A program made the position numbers and the translations under genes. Source: an uncultured Veillonellaceae bacterium (GTDB lineage Bacteria; Bacillota; Negativicutes; Selenomonadales; Selenomonadaceae). From it: DNA of 33,430 nucleotides. Shown here piece after piece: positions 10,342 through 18,174 of the stretch (positions are counted from its first letter, which is position 1; each line of letters begins with the position of its first letter). The notes under the pieces are model-generated. The model made no database searches. It was not told where the DNA came from and worked only from the letters and a program-made list of their open reading frames with translations. The stretch spans positions 1 through 33,430 of the forward strand of contig CAMFES010000013.1 of assembly GCA_945949525.1 (NCBI GenBank). Reading direction: 5' to 3'.

Positions 10342-11748
10342 ATGCAGCAGGATTATACGATTAGTGCGATTGCCACGGCCATTGGCGAGGGCGGCATAGG
10401 CATTGTTCGCCTCAGTGGTGAGAGGGCGGTAGAGATAGCCGACAGATGCTTTCGTCCGTCGGGGGGGCATCGTCTGACAGAGTGTACGCCGCGGCTGGCG
10501 GTGTTCGGCAGGATATATGACGAGGAAGAGCGATTTGTAGATGAGGCTGTCTGTATTGTGATGAAGGGGCCTCATTCCTATACCTGCGAGGATGTGGTGG
10601 AGCTGCAGTGCCATGGTGGAAGCCTGGTACTGCGCCAGGTGCTGGGGCTGACCTACAGGCTGGGGGCGCGTCCTGCCGAGCCGGGGGAATTTACCAAGCG
10701 GGCATTTTTAAACGGGCGGCTGGATCTCAGCCAGGCCCAGTCGGTCATGGACATGATTCAGGCCAGGACAAAGGCTTCCCTTGAGATGGCTGCAGGCAAT
10801 CTGCAGGGAAGGCTGTCGGAAGCAATAGGCAATCTGCGGCAGGAAATTCTGGAAATTATTGCCCATCTTGAGGCTTCCATTGATTTTCCGGAGGATGATA
10901 TTGAGGAAGTGGCACTGGGCGAAGCTGAGATGAAGGTAGAGCATATCTACAGTGAGGTGCAGGATATTTTAAGCTCCGCTGACAGGGGCAGGATACTTCG
11001 GGACGGGCTCAGAACGGCTATTATCGGCAGGCCCAATGCCGGCAAGTCCAGCCTGATGAATCTTATGCTGGGGCAGGAAAGGGCCATTGTGACAGATGTG
11101 CCGGGAACTACCAGGGACAGCATTGAGGAATATGTGAATATTGGCGGCATTCCTTTAAAGCTGGCAGATACGGCCGGTATAAGGGATACTGATAATCTTG
11201 TGGAGCAGATAGGCGTGGAGCGTGCCTACAGCTACGCCAGGGAGGCGGAGCTGGTGCTGGCGGTATTTGACGGCTCGGACGGGATGCAGGAGGCTGACGA
11301 GCCTATCTGGCACCTTTTGAGCCAGTGCAGTGGCAGGATTATTGTCATACTGAACAAGGCCGATCTGGCGGTGCGGATTGATGAGGATGAAATCAGGCAG
11401 CTGGCCGCAAAAAAAGAGGTTGAAAATCTCTACTGCATTGTAAGTATGTCAGCCAAATCGGGTACAGGGCTGAAGGAGCTGGAGGAAGAGATACAGAATC
11501 TGGCCTTTGGCGGCAAAATCGGCTGGCAGGAATCCGTGATGGTCAGCGATGCCCGTCAGCAGGATATTTTGCGCCAGGCTCTTTTGCTTCTTGAGCAGAC
11601 ACGCATAACCCTGATGAATGGCATGAGCGAGGATTTTGTGGTGATTGATTTGCGTTCAGCCTGGGAAAAGCTGGGGGAGATTACCGGCGATACCATCGGC
11701 GAGGACATTATTGATGAGATATTCAGCAGGTTCTGCATTGGCAAATAG
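10342..11748 (+). CDS. mnmE: tRNA modification GTPase MnmE
   Basis: Works with MnmG to add the (carboxy)aminomethyl group at C5 of wobble uridine in certain tRNAs. 468 residues from the chosen ATG. The N-terminal folate-binding domain starts YTISAIATAIGEGGIGIVRLSG. The G domain has GRPNAGKSS, the DTAGI switch and NKAD. The C-terminus ends FCIGK, carrying the catalytic cysteine of the family. GAGG lies 8 bases before the ATG at 10342; an upstream in-frame ATG at 10300 has no such site and falls at the transcription start. mnmG follows after 28 bases. Confidence 0.97.
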   Translation: MQQDYTISAIATAIGEGGIGIVRLSGERAVEIADRCFRPSGGHRLTECTPRLAVFGRIYDEEERFVDEAVCIVMKGPHSYTCEDVVELQCHGGSLVLRQVLGLTYRLGARPAEPGEFTKRAFLNGRLDLSQAQSVMDMIQARTKASLEMAAGNLQGRLSEAIGNLRQEILEIIAHLEASIDFPEDDIEEVALGEAEMKVEHIYSEVQDILSSADRGRILRDGLRTAIIGRPNAGKSSLMNLMLGQERAIVTDVPGTTRDSIEEYVNIGGIPLKLADTAGIRDTDNLVEQIGVERAYSYAREAELVLAVFDGSDGMQEADEPIWHLLSQCSGRIIVILNKADLAVRIDEDEIRQLAAKKEVENLYCIVSMSAKSGTGLKELEEEIQNLAFGGKIGWQESVMVSDARQQDILRQALLLLEQTRITLMNGMSEDFVVIDLRSAWEKLGEITGDTIGEDIIDEIFSRFCIGK

Positions 11749-11776
11749 CAGAAGGCCTGCTTTTTGAGGTGAGCTT

Positions 11777-13675
11777 ATGTGTAAGGATGATATATTTGTT
11801 GCCGGTGAGTATGATGTGATTGTCATTGGTGCCGGTCACGCCGGGGTGGAGGCGGCCCTGGCTTCAGCCAGGCTGGGATGCAGGACGCTTTTGTCCACCC
11901 TGAGCCTGGATAACATTGCCATGATGCCATGCAATCCCTCTGTGGGCGGACCGGGCAAGGGGCATCTGGTGCGAGAGCTGGATGCCCTGGGGGGGCAGAT
12001 GGGCATCAATGCCGATGAAACCTGCATCCAGTTCCGGATGCTGAATACCGGTAAGGGGCCTGCTGTTCACGCTCTCAGGGCGCAGGCTGACAAGAAGCAC
12101 TACCAGTTCCGCATGAAGGAGGTATGCGAGAATCAGGAGAAGCTTGATGTAAAGCAGCTGCTGATAGATGAGCTGATTGTGGAAGATGGAGCCGTAAAGG
12201 CGGTTCGCACGGAAAATGATGAATACTATCTTTGCAGGGCGGCAATCCTGGCTACAGGAACGTACCTGAAGGGATCTATCATCATTGGTGAGCATACTCA
12301 TACGGGAGGGCCAAACGGCCAGAGGGCGGCGGAGAAGCTTTCAGAATCCCTGCTGGCTGCCGGCATTGAGCTGATGCGGTTTAAGACAGGAACGCCGGCC
12401 AGGGTGGACAGCCGCTCCCTGGATTACAGCAAAATGGAGCTTCAGCCCGGTGATGAGGAGGCAAGAAATTTTTCCTTTATGAGCGATGTGGCTACCCGCG
12501 AGCAGGTGCCATGCTACCTCACCTATACCAACAGCGAAACCCATAAAATCATCATGGACAACATTCACCGCGCCCCTATGGCCAACGGGCTGATAAAGGG
12601 GGTAGGCCCCCGCTACTGTCCGTCCATAGAAACCAAGCTGGTGCGCTTCCCGGACAAGGAGCGGCATCAGCTGTTCCTGGAGCCGGAGGGGAATCACACC
12701 AATGAGGTATATGTGCAGGGCATGTCCACCAGCCTGCCCATGGATGTGCAGCTTGCCTTTTTGCACACCATTCCGGGGCTGGAAAAGGCGAAGATGATGC
12801 GCCCCGGCTATGCCATTGAGTATGACTGCATCAACCCGCTGCAGCTGAAGCCGACGCTGGAATTCAAGAAAATCAGCGGCATGTTTTCAGCAGGGCAGGC
12901 AAATGGTACATCAGGCTATGAGGAGGCCGCCGCACAGGGACTGATAGCGGGAATCAATGCGGCCATGAAGCTGAAGGGGCAGGAGCCTCTTGTCCTGAAG
13001 CGGTCTGAGGCGTATATTGGCGTGCTGATTGACGATCTGGTTACCAAGGGGACCAATGAGCCTTACAGGATTATGACCTCCCGGGCAGAATACCGTCTGC
13101 TGCTCAGGCAGGACAACGCCGATTTGCGCCTGACGCCTATCGGCAGAAAAATCGGGCTGGTAGATGATGCGCGCTGGCAGAGATTCAGCCGAAAAAAGGA
13201 AGCCATTGACAATGCCCTGAAGCTTTTGCAGGGATACATCATCAATCCAAGTCAGGAGATGCAGCAGCTTCTGGCCGGTGCCGGTATGGAAGGCATAAAG
13301 AACAGCCAGACCCTGTACGACTTGCTGCGGCGGCCGGAGGTCACCTATGACCTGGTACAGCCGCTGTTTTCCCTGCCGGAGCTTGCGGATGAGGTAAAGC
13401 AGCAGGTAGAAACTGCCATTACCTATGATGGCTATATCAAAAAGCAGATGGAGCAGGTGGCGCGCATGGAGCGGCTGGAAAACAGGAGAATTCCTGGGGA
13501 GCTTGACTATGCGGATGTGCCGAATCTCAGGGACGAGGCGCGTGAAAAGCTGCAGCTGGTAAAGCCTATGTCACTGGGACAGGCAGGCAGAATATCCGGC
13601 GTATCACCGGCAGATGTGTCGGTGCTGATGATATATCTGGAGCAGCAGCACAGACTGGAGGGAGAAAGGGCATGA
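11777..13675 (+). CDS. mnmG: tRNA uridine 5-carboxymethylaminomethyl modification enzyme MnmG
   Basis: FAD-dependent partner of MnmE. 632 residues, the normal length. It has the dinucleotide-binding motif [14 protein letters not shown] near residue 15, the signature [30 protein letters not shown], the FAD-binding segment [21 protein letters not shown] and the C-terminal GidA-associated helical domain. The ATG at 11777 follows GAGGT by 6 bases. Its stop overlaps the rsmG ATG by 4 bases. Confidence 0.97.
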   Translation: MCKDDIFVAGEYDVIVIGAGHAGVEAALASARLGCRTLLSTLSLDNIAMMPCNPSVGGPGKGHLVRELDALGGQMGINADETCIQFRMLNTGKGPAVHALRAQADKKHYQFRMKEVCENQEKLDVKQLLIDELIVEDGAVKAVRTENDEYYLCRAAILATGTYLKGSIIIGEHTHTGGPNGQRAAEKLSESLLAAGIELMRFKTGTPARVDSRSLDYSKMELQPGDEEARNFSFMSDVATREQVPCYLTYTNSETHKIIMDNIHRAPMANGLIKGVGPRYCPSIETKLVRFPDKERHQLFLEPEGNHTNEVYVQGMSTSLPMDVQLAFLHTIPGLEKAKMMRPGYAIEYDCINPLQLKPTLEFKKISGMFSAGQANGTSGYEEAAAQGLIAGINAAMKLKGQEPLVLKRSEAYIGVLIDDLVTKGTNEPYRIMTSRAEYRLLLRQDNADLRLTPIGRKIGLVDDARWQRFSRKKEAIDNALKLLQGYIINPSQEMQQLLAGAGMEGIKNSQTLYDLLRRPEVTYDLVQPLFSLPELADEVKQQVETAITYDGYIKKQMEQVARMERLENRRIPGELDYADVPNLRDEAREKLQLVKPMSLGQAGRISGVSPADVSVLMIYLEQQHRLEGERA

Positions 13676-14388
13676 ATTTTCAGGAATATCTCAAGGATGC
13701 GGCAGAGCAGTACGGACTGGTGCTGACTGACAGGATGCTGCGGCAGTTTGATACGTATTTTCAGCTTCTGGTGGAGTGGAACGAAAGAATAAACCTGACA
13801 GCCATTACCGAGCCGAAGGAGGCTGCCATAAAGCACATGGTGGATTCCCTCAGCTGCTGGAATGACAGGTATTTTCCGCCGGGAGCCTCCGTGATTGATG
13901 TGGGAACCGGGGCAGGTTTTCCGGGGATTCCCCTGAAGATTTTCCGGCCGGACATCAGGCTTACCCTGCTGGATTCATTGAACAAGCGGGTAAAGTTTCT
14001 GCAGGAGGTGGCGGACAGGCTGGAGCTGGACTGTGTGCAGTGCGTTCATCTGAGAGCAGAGGAGGGGGCCAGGCAGCCTCTTTTGCGGGAAAAATTTGAT
14101 GTGGCTGTTTCCCGTGCTGTGGCAAGGCTTTCTGTACTGGCTGAATACTGCATGCCTTTTGTCAAGGTGAATGGGTATTTTGTGGCCCTCAAGGGCATGA
14201 AATACGCGGAGGAAATAGCAGAGGGAGCAAATGCGGTCAAGGTGCTGGGAGGCAGCAGCATCAAATCAGTGCCGGTAAGGCTGCCATATATTGACGATAA
14301 ACGGGCCGTGCTTTACATCAAAAAGGTCAGGGCGACCCCAAAGGCCTATCCGAGAAAGGCGGGAACTCCGGATAAAAATCCTCTGTGA
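13672..14388 (+). CDS. rsmG: 16S rRNA (guanine527-N7)-methyltransferase RsmG
   Basis: SAM-dependent methyltransferase acting on G527 of 16S rRNA. 238 residues. The family N-terminus contains [29 protein letters not shown]; the SAM-binding loop is [17 protein letters not shown]; the later [13 protein letters not shown] and KGMKYAEEI segments also match. It overlaps mnmG by 4 bases. The rightward core operon seems to end here; the next gene begins 118 bases on. Confidence 0.97.
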   Translation: MNFQEYLKDAAEQYGLVLTDRMLRQFDTYFQLLVEWNERINLTAITEPKEAAIKHMVDSLSCWNDRYFPPGASVIDVGTGAGFPGIPLKIFRPDIRLTLLDSLNKRVKFLQEVADRLELDCVQCVHLRAEEGARQPLLREKFDVAVSRAVARLSVLAEYCMPFVKVNGYFVALKGMKYAEEIAEGANAVKVLGGSSIKSVPVRLPYIDDKRAVLYIKKVRATPKAYPRKAGTPDKNPL

Positions 14389-14506
14389 TGATTTTCTCAT
14401 GGCAGAATTTTGTATTTTGGTGTAAAATTTAATCAATGGATTTTGTTTTGTCCCAATCGGATGAGGACTGGATGTTTTCTGTAATCAGGTTGCAGGGGGG
14501 AGCAGT

Positions 14507-15091
14507 GTGAAGAAAATAATAACCTTGACGCTGGTGCTGGCATTTTTGCTGGGCTGCGGGGCAGAGGCGGCAGAAAGTGCAGGCGGCACGGCTGGCAGCA
14601 GCGTTGCCAATGAGGAGAACGAAAATAAGGACAAGCGCTACGTAAAGCTGTTCACGGACAGTTATTTTAACTACTATATGGACAAGAAAAGTGCCAAGTG
14701 GGTTTTGTGCCCTAACAGGAGCGATGAGTACATTATAGATGTCTGGATAAAGCTGGAGCGCATCGAGGATACCAATGCCAAAACCCTGGCGGAAAGAATG
14801 AATGACAGCCAGTATGTATATCAGGAAAAGTATTATCTTGAGCATTATTATGTGCGCCCTGCTACGGAGCAGATTCAGTTTCTCTGTGAGCTGGAGGTAA
14901 GTGGCAGGCCTGATAATGATATCAAGCAGCGAAAGTATGATGTCAAAAATTGGGAGTACCTGGTGCCTGACAGCGTGGAGGACAGTATCTATCAGGCCGT
15001 GGTCAAGAAGATGGGAAGAAAGCACGGTGCCAACGGCAGCGATTTTGACCTGGGCAACATGATGGAGGATGTGTTCCGCATCTCCGTGTGA
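14507..15091 (+). CDS. Putative lipoprotein of unknown function
   Basis: 194 residues. The start is GTG at 14507 behind a G-rich ribosome binding site. Lys-Lys, a hydrophobic stretch (residues 4-15) and the lipobox LLGC give lipidation at Cys17. An Ala/Gly/Ser/Glu linker (18-45) leads to a soluble domain with many aromatic residues (KLFTDSYFNYYMDKKSAKW at about 49-67, then Y-rich segments around 105-125). I do not recognise the family. The visible pattern suggests a surface-anchored protein reporting on or binding something outside the membrane, but no function can be assigned. It ends just before a strong terminator and is probably a single-gene unit. Confidence 0.75.
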   Translation: MKKIITLTLVLAFLLGCGAEAAESAGGTAGSSVANEENENKDKRYVKLFTDSYFNYYMDKKSAKWVLCPNRSDEYIIDVWIKLERIEDTNAKTLAERMNDSQYVYQEKYYLEHYYVRPATEQIQFLCELEVSGRPDNDIKQRKYDVKNWEYLVPDSVEDSIYQAVVKKMGRKHGANGSDFDLGNMMEDVFRISV

Positions 15092-15122
15092 TGGCGATAG
15101 TCTTTTAGTGTGGCATGCCAAT

Positions 15123-15188
15123 AAAAATGCCTGGCTGTATATCTCGTGGATTAATCTATAATCCGGAGATAGCAGTCAGGCATTTTTT
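15123..15188 (+). terminator. Long hairpin terminator after the lipoprotein gene
   Basis: AAAAATGCCTG and its complement CAGGCATTTTT form the base of a stem of about 22 pairs with a few mismatches, and an inner GGATTA/TAATCC pair shortens the loop; the stem runs into a T-run. Because both ends carry A/T runs it could stop transcription in both directions. The remaining gap up to the Fic gene (15189-15462) holds only the Fic promoter that I can see. Confidence 0.82.
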
Positions 15189-15359
15189 GTGGGATTATTT
15201 ATTGATCTTTCGTCCGTATGTGATGCATCATAGTCTTTCAATCCTCCTGCTGATGGAATTAATGCTTATTCTACAAGGAGTGTATCAGGCGGTAGTTACC
15301 CACGGTCAAGAGGCTGGGAAAATATTTTTTGATAGCGTAAAATTGTACTGGTATTGCTG

Positions 15360-15388
15360 TTGACGATATGGCAGTTTTGTCCCATAAT
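15360..15388 (+). promoter_or_regulatory. Promoter for the first Fic gene
   Basis: TTGACG (15360-15365), 17-base spacer, CATAAT (15383-15388). Each hexamer has one mismatch to consensus. Predicted transcription start is near 15395, about 70 bases before the Fic TTG start. Confidence 0.65.
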
Positions 15389-15462
15389 GTGTCTTGTGGA
15401 GTATATTTGTGTGGAGCAGTATTTCCTGAGGTGGGGAAGCTCAATGAAGGAGGGATAGAAGG

Positions 15463-16065
15463 TTGCTGGAAAATAAGCTTGGGATTTTGAATGCTGCTGA
15501 GCTGGCAAGGACAGAGGAGCAGCTCAGCAAGAAGCGTGCTATGGAAATGTTCGAGGCTGGTTTTTTGGACAGCCTGCAGCCAGGGACTTTTGCCAGCCTG
15601 TCTGCTATTCATCGGCATTGGTTTGGGGGTATTTATGCCTTTGCCGGGGAAATGCGTACAGTCAATATTGCCAAAGGCAATTTCCGCTTTGCTCCTGTGA
15701 TGTATCTCAGGGAGGCAGTGAGCAGCATTGAGAGGATGCCACAGTCTGATTTTGAGCAGATTGTGGAAAAATATGTGGAGATGAATGTGGCGCATCCATT
15801 TCGGGAAGGGAACGGCAGGAGCATGCGCATCTGGCTGGATGTTATTTTGAAGGCGGAGATAGGGCGTGTGGTGAATTGGAGCCGCGTGGACAAGGAAGAA
15901 TATCTTTTGGCCATGGAGCGCAGCCCGGTCAGGGATATTGAGATAAAGCATCTGCTGCAAAATGCCCTGACGGATAAGATTGATGACAGGGCTGTGTACA
16001 TGAAGGGTATTGATTATAGCTATTACTATGAAGGGTATGCGGAATATAGAACTGAGGATTTGTGA
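15463..16065 (+). CDS. Fic family AMP-transferase, class III-like (C-terminal self-inhibition)
   Basis: 200 residues, almost exactly the size of single-domain Fic enzymes such as Neisseria NmFic. The catalytic loop HPFREGNGR begins at His111 and the flap region is near residues 68-75 (NIAKGNFRF). Near the C-terminus, residues 186-191 read SYYYEG, matching the inhibitory motif (S/T)xxxE(G/N). In class III Fic proteins this helix blocks ATP gamma-phosphate binding through its Glu, here Glu190. The Tyr right after the Ser (Tyr187) corresponds to the self-modified tyrosine described for NmFic. It starts with TTG at 15463, with AAGGAGGG 8 bases upstream and its own promoter. FicT-type relatives AMPylate GyrB and ParE; the target here is not shown. 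Confidence 0.93.
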   Translation: MLENKLGILNAAELARTEEQLSKKRAMEMFEAGFLDSLQPGTFASLSAIHRHWFGGIYAFAGEMRTVNIAKGNFRFAPVMYLREAVSSIERMPQSDFEQIVEKYVEMNVAHPFREGNGRSMRIWLDVILKAEIGRVVNWSRVDKEEYLLAMERSPVRDIEIKHLLQNALTDKIDDRAVYMKGIDYSYYYEGYAEYRTEDL

Positions 16066-16068
16066 AAT

Positions 16069-16161
16069 ATGGATGGGAAATGCAGGAAAAGATTTGATTC
16101 ATACAAAAAATCCCTTGTCAGCCTGGCGGAAGCAAGGGAACGTGAGGTGAGGTTATGGTAG
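16069..16161 (+). pseudogene. Possible 5' remnant of a nucleotidyltransferase substrate-binding (HI0074-like) gene
   Basis: A 30-codon frame starting 3 bases after the Fic stop. Its residues 7-26 (KRFDSYKKSLVSLAEARERE) resemble the first helix of HI0074-type proteins, which partner minimal nucleotidyltransferases and typically start with an RF(E/D)N(F/Y)KKAL motif. The frame then stops at a TAG and overlaps the next ORF by 7 bases. A match over one helix is weak evidence, so this may equally be a short chance frame. Confidence 0.3.
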
Positions 16162-16415
16162 TACATGGTGCGGTGATTATTGAGCAGGGAGTGACCTTTG
16201 CCATTGTAGTGGTAAAGCAGATTGTTACCCAGTATACGGTGCGGGCAACTAGATTTCGTCAGTCCATTGCGCCATTTTTTCCAAATATGCCGATTATCCT
16301 AATGTCCCAGGACAGGGAGGGGAAGCCTCATTATTATGGCAGGAAGGATATTGTGGATTTTTTGAAGACTGTGCCGCTGGATAAAATTCCCTGGAAGACA
16401 TATCACATATATTGA
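16155..16415 (+). CDS. Small conserved-looking hypothetical protein
   Basis: 86 residues. AGGTGAGG lies just before the ATG at 16155. The protein begins with a hydrophobic Val/Ile-rich half (VVHGAVIIEQGVTFAIVVVKQIV) and continues with a basic, aromatic half (FRQSIAPFFPNMPIILMSQDREGKPHYYG and then DIVDFLKTVPLDKIPWKTY, about residues 35-83). The segment 'MPI-LM-QD--G-P-Y-GR-DIV-FL' has the look of a conserved domain rather than a random frame, but I cannot name it. It is followed by a terminator and may be cotranscribed with the Fic gene. Confidence 0.6.
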   Translation: MVVHGAVIIEQGVTFAIVVVKQIVTQYTVRATRFRQSIAPFFPNMPIILMSQDREGKPHYYGRKDIVDFLKTVPLDKIPWKTYHIY

Positions 16416-16433
16416 GTAAAAATAAAACAATGC

Positions 16434-16467
16434 AAAAAACTCCCCATTATTGAGGGAGTTTTTTTGT
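16434..16467. terminator. Bidirectional terminator between convergent units
   Basis: AAAAAACTCCC and GGGAGTTTTTTT flank a 9-base loop; A-run on one side and T-run on the other allow it to end both the small gene (plus) and the DUF4143 ATPase (minus). Confidence 0.85.
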
Positions 16468-16551
16468 GAGAGATAAATCAGAGTATTGATTATCATATAA
16501 TGGGGGAAAGGAGTGATGTTTGCTGAAATGACGGGGAGGACAGATTTTTGC

Positions 16552-17829
16552 TTATGGCTTCAGGGAGGTTATAGGTATCACATAAACATTATCCTCCCGT
16601 TGATAGGCGGCATTAGTAAGGCCGCAAAGCACGCAGAGAAATTTAGGTTCCTTGCCTTTTCCTTCTTTGGCGATGCTTTCGCGGATACTGCGCAGGTTTT
16701 TGGCAGCGGCATCTATTTGATTGGCACCCAGCTTGATTTCAAAGGCTCCCCATTCGCCGTTGGGCAGTTCTACTATGGCATCAATTTCCTTCCCCTTGTA
16801 GTCCTGATAGTGGAACAGCTTTCCTCCATTGGCCTGGGCATAAATCCACAAATCACGTTCGCACAATGCTTCAAATAAAAAGCCCATGGTTTCCAGGTTA
16901 TTGATAAGGCCATCTACGTTAAGTCCTAACAGGCTGCAGGCAATGGACGGATCTGTCAGATGGCGTTTGCCGGACTGTTTAACCCTTACGGATGAGCGAA
17001 CGCTGGGGCTGAAGGGGGGCTGGTCTTCAATAACATATAATCTGCGGAATACATCAAGATAATCAGCTATGGTTTGGTCACTGATATCTACACCATCAAC
17101 ATCTTTTATGTCCTTTTTCAGTGATTTGTTTGATACAGTGGTAGATTCATTTCGTGCCAGTGATTTTAACAAGCGAATCATCTTGGAGCTATCTCTTTTG
17201 ATTTCATCCAGACGATTGGCACCATCATCAATAATTGCATTAATATAGCCATGAGGAAGTAAATAGGCCTTTTCCTCCGGCACGGTAATGCCTTGTGGCC
17301 ATCCGCCCCTGACAATCAGCTGGGCCAATCGTTTTAATGGTACTTCACCGGTCAGTTGAGTTTTGCTTTCTCCTATGAACAAGGAATGTAACGATACCTG
17401 TCCGTCAGAATCGCCAGATTCCCATAGTGACATTGTTCTCATGCGTAGAGGAGCGATGCGTCCGGCCCCGCTATGCATAATACCTTTTCGTATGGGGGTA
17501 GATGAGCCGGTCAGCACAAATTGTCCCTGCTTTTGCCTGATATCTACCTCGTATCGCACTGCGTCCCAGATACTGGTAACCTCCTGCCATTCATCAATAA
17601 GCCGGGGGGGTTTGCCCTGCAAAATAGTTGCTGGATCCAGGCTGGCCAGGGTTCTGTTTTGGAAATTATTGGCTGGATCACCTAGCATAAACTTGCTTTT
17701 ACAGCTGTTTTCTGCTGTCCATGTCTTTCCGCACCACTTGGGGCCTTCAATGCAAATGGCACCAAATGCTTGCAGATAGTCTTTTAACAGGCTGTCTATT
17801 ACCCTGGGACGATAGTTTCTTTTTGGCAT
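16552..17829 (-). CDS. AAA_14/DUF4143 family ATPase
   Basis: 425 residues. Walker A is GPKWCGKT (29-36), Walker B is PRLIDEW, and a sensor-like LTGSST follows: the pattern of AAA_14 ATPases. The C-terminal half carries DUF4143, with the nuclease-like segment YQDYKGKEIDAIVELPNGEWGAFEIKLG near residue 355, which has the D-x(n)-E-x-K arrangement (EIDAIV ... AFEIK) of PD-(D/E)xK folds. These ATPases are widespread, often solitary and without known role; defence or mobile-element links have been suggested but not settled. The ATG at 17829 is preferred because GAGG lies 8 bases upstream; a GTG at 17838 overlaps that site. It is flanked by AT-rich DNA and by a set of iterons (next entry). Confidence 0.9.
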   Translation of the reverse strand: MPKRNYRPRVIDSLLKDYLQAFGAICIEGPKWCGKTWTAENSCKSKFMLGDPANNFQNRTLASLDPATILQGKPPRLIDEWQEVTSIWDAVRYEVDIRQKQGQFVLTGSSTPIRKGIMHSGAGRIAPLRMRTMSLWESGDSDGQVSLHSLFIGESKTQLTGEVPLKRLAQLIVRGGWPQGITVPEEKAYLLPHGYINAIIDDGANRLDEIKRDSSKMIRLLKSLARNESTTVSNKSLKKDIKDVDGVDISDQTIADYLDVFRRLYVIEDQPPFSPSVRSSVRVKQSGKRHLTDPSIACSLLGLNVDGLINNLETMGFLFEALCERDLWIYAQANGGKLFHYQDYKGKEIDAIVELPNGEWGAFEIKLGANQIDAAAKNLRSIRESIAKEGKGKEPKFLCVLCGLTNAAYQREDNVYVIPITSLKP

Positions 17830-17838
17830 TTTATACAC

Positions 17839-17933
17839 CTCACTTTGTCAAATTTACCAATCTGACTTTTATATATTTACTGTTTTCACTTTAATATATT
17901 TACTATTTTCATTTTATCAAATTTACCAATCTG
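17839..17933 (-). repeat. Four 23-bp iterons upstream of the DUF4143 ATPase
   Basis: Read on the minus strand, GTAAAT begins at 17926, 17903, 17880 and 17857, exactly 23 bases apart. Each unit reads GTAAAT(T/A)T(A/G)..AAA(A/G)T(G/C). The outer two units share the longer 17-mer CAGATTGGTAAATTTGA; the inner two share GTAAATATAT. The fourth unit runs into the GAGG ribosome binding site of the ATPase. The array covers the predicted promoter, which fits an operator set for repeated cooperative binding about two helical turns apart. It is not a CRISPR: there is no unique spacer between units. Confidence 0.85.
17893..17920 (-). promoter_or_regulatory. Promoter of the DUF4143 ATPase, embedded in iterons
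   Basis: On the minus strand TTGATA (17915-17920) and TATATT (17893-17898) are separated by 16 bases, each one mismatch from consensus. The -35 lies in iteron 1 and the -10 in iteron 2; transcription would begin in iteron 3. Binding to the iterons should therefore repress. Confidence 0.55.
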
Positions 17934-18018
17934 CTTCAATCACATTTTTATGAATTAGTAATTATTATCATTGAGAGAGCTTACAGCTTTTTACAAAGAT
18001 ACTTTTTTTGTACATAGC

Positions 18019-18047
18019 TTGATTAGTGCGGTTGATTATATTATACT
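18019..18047 (+). promoter_or_regulatory. Promoter for the MBOAT-SGNH pair
   Basis: TTGATT (18019-18024), 17-base spacer, TATACT (18042-18047). It gives a leader of about 120 bases before the MBOAT start. The rest of the 345-base gap from 17830 holds the iterons on one side and the leader hairpin on the other; 17940-18015 shows nothing I recognise. Confidence 0.62.
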
Positions 18048-18096
18048 TAATGAAAAATAGAAGCATTTCTTATATAGGTATGTTATTTGTCCTCTC

Positions 18097-18126
18097 CTGA
18101 GATACAAAATATCAATTGTATCTTAG
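18097..18126 (+). promoter_or_regulatory. Leader hairpin before the MBOAT gene
   Basis: CTGAGATACAA (18097-18107) pairs with TTGTATCTTAG (18116-18126) with one G-U pair and an 8-base loop. A run of G residues follows, not T, so it is not a simple terminator. It may be a leader control element or protein site; no known riboswitch class is recognised. Confidence 0.45.
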
Positions 18127-18174
18127 GGGGGGACTTTTGTTGTTTTACCAGATATTTGTAAGGAGATGGTGTAA

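Noticed and set aside
11746-11765. Terminator between mnmE and mnmG (AGCAG / CTGCT then T5)
   Set aside because: Only a 5-bp stem, inside a conserved operon with a 28-base gap; not convincing.
15115-15363. 82-codon frame after the lipoprotein gene
   Set aside because: Its 5' part is the terminator hairpin, and its composition shows no protein-like pattern.
16513-16878. Plus-strand frame of 121 codons with an upstream AGGAG
   Set aside because: Most of it is the mirror of the DUF4143 coding sequence, and the AGGAG sits only 2 bases from the ATG.
17839-17933. Iteron array read as a CRISPR
   Set aside because: Units are contiguous with a 23-base period, and there are no unique spacers and no cas genes.
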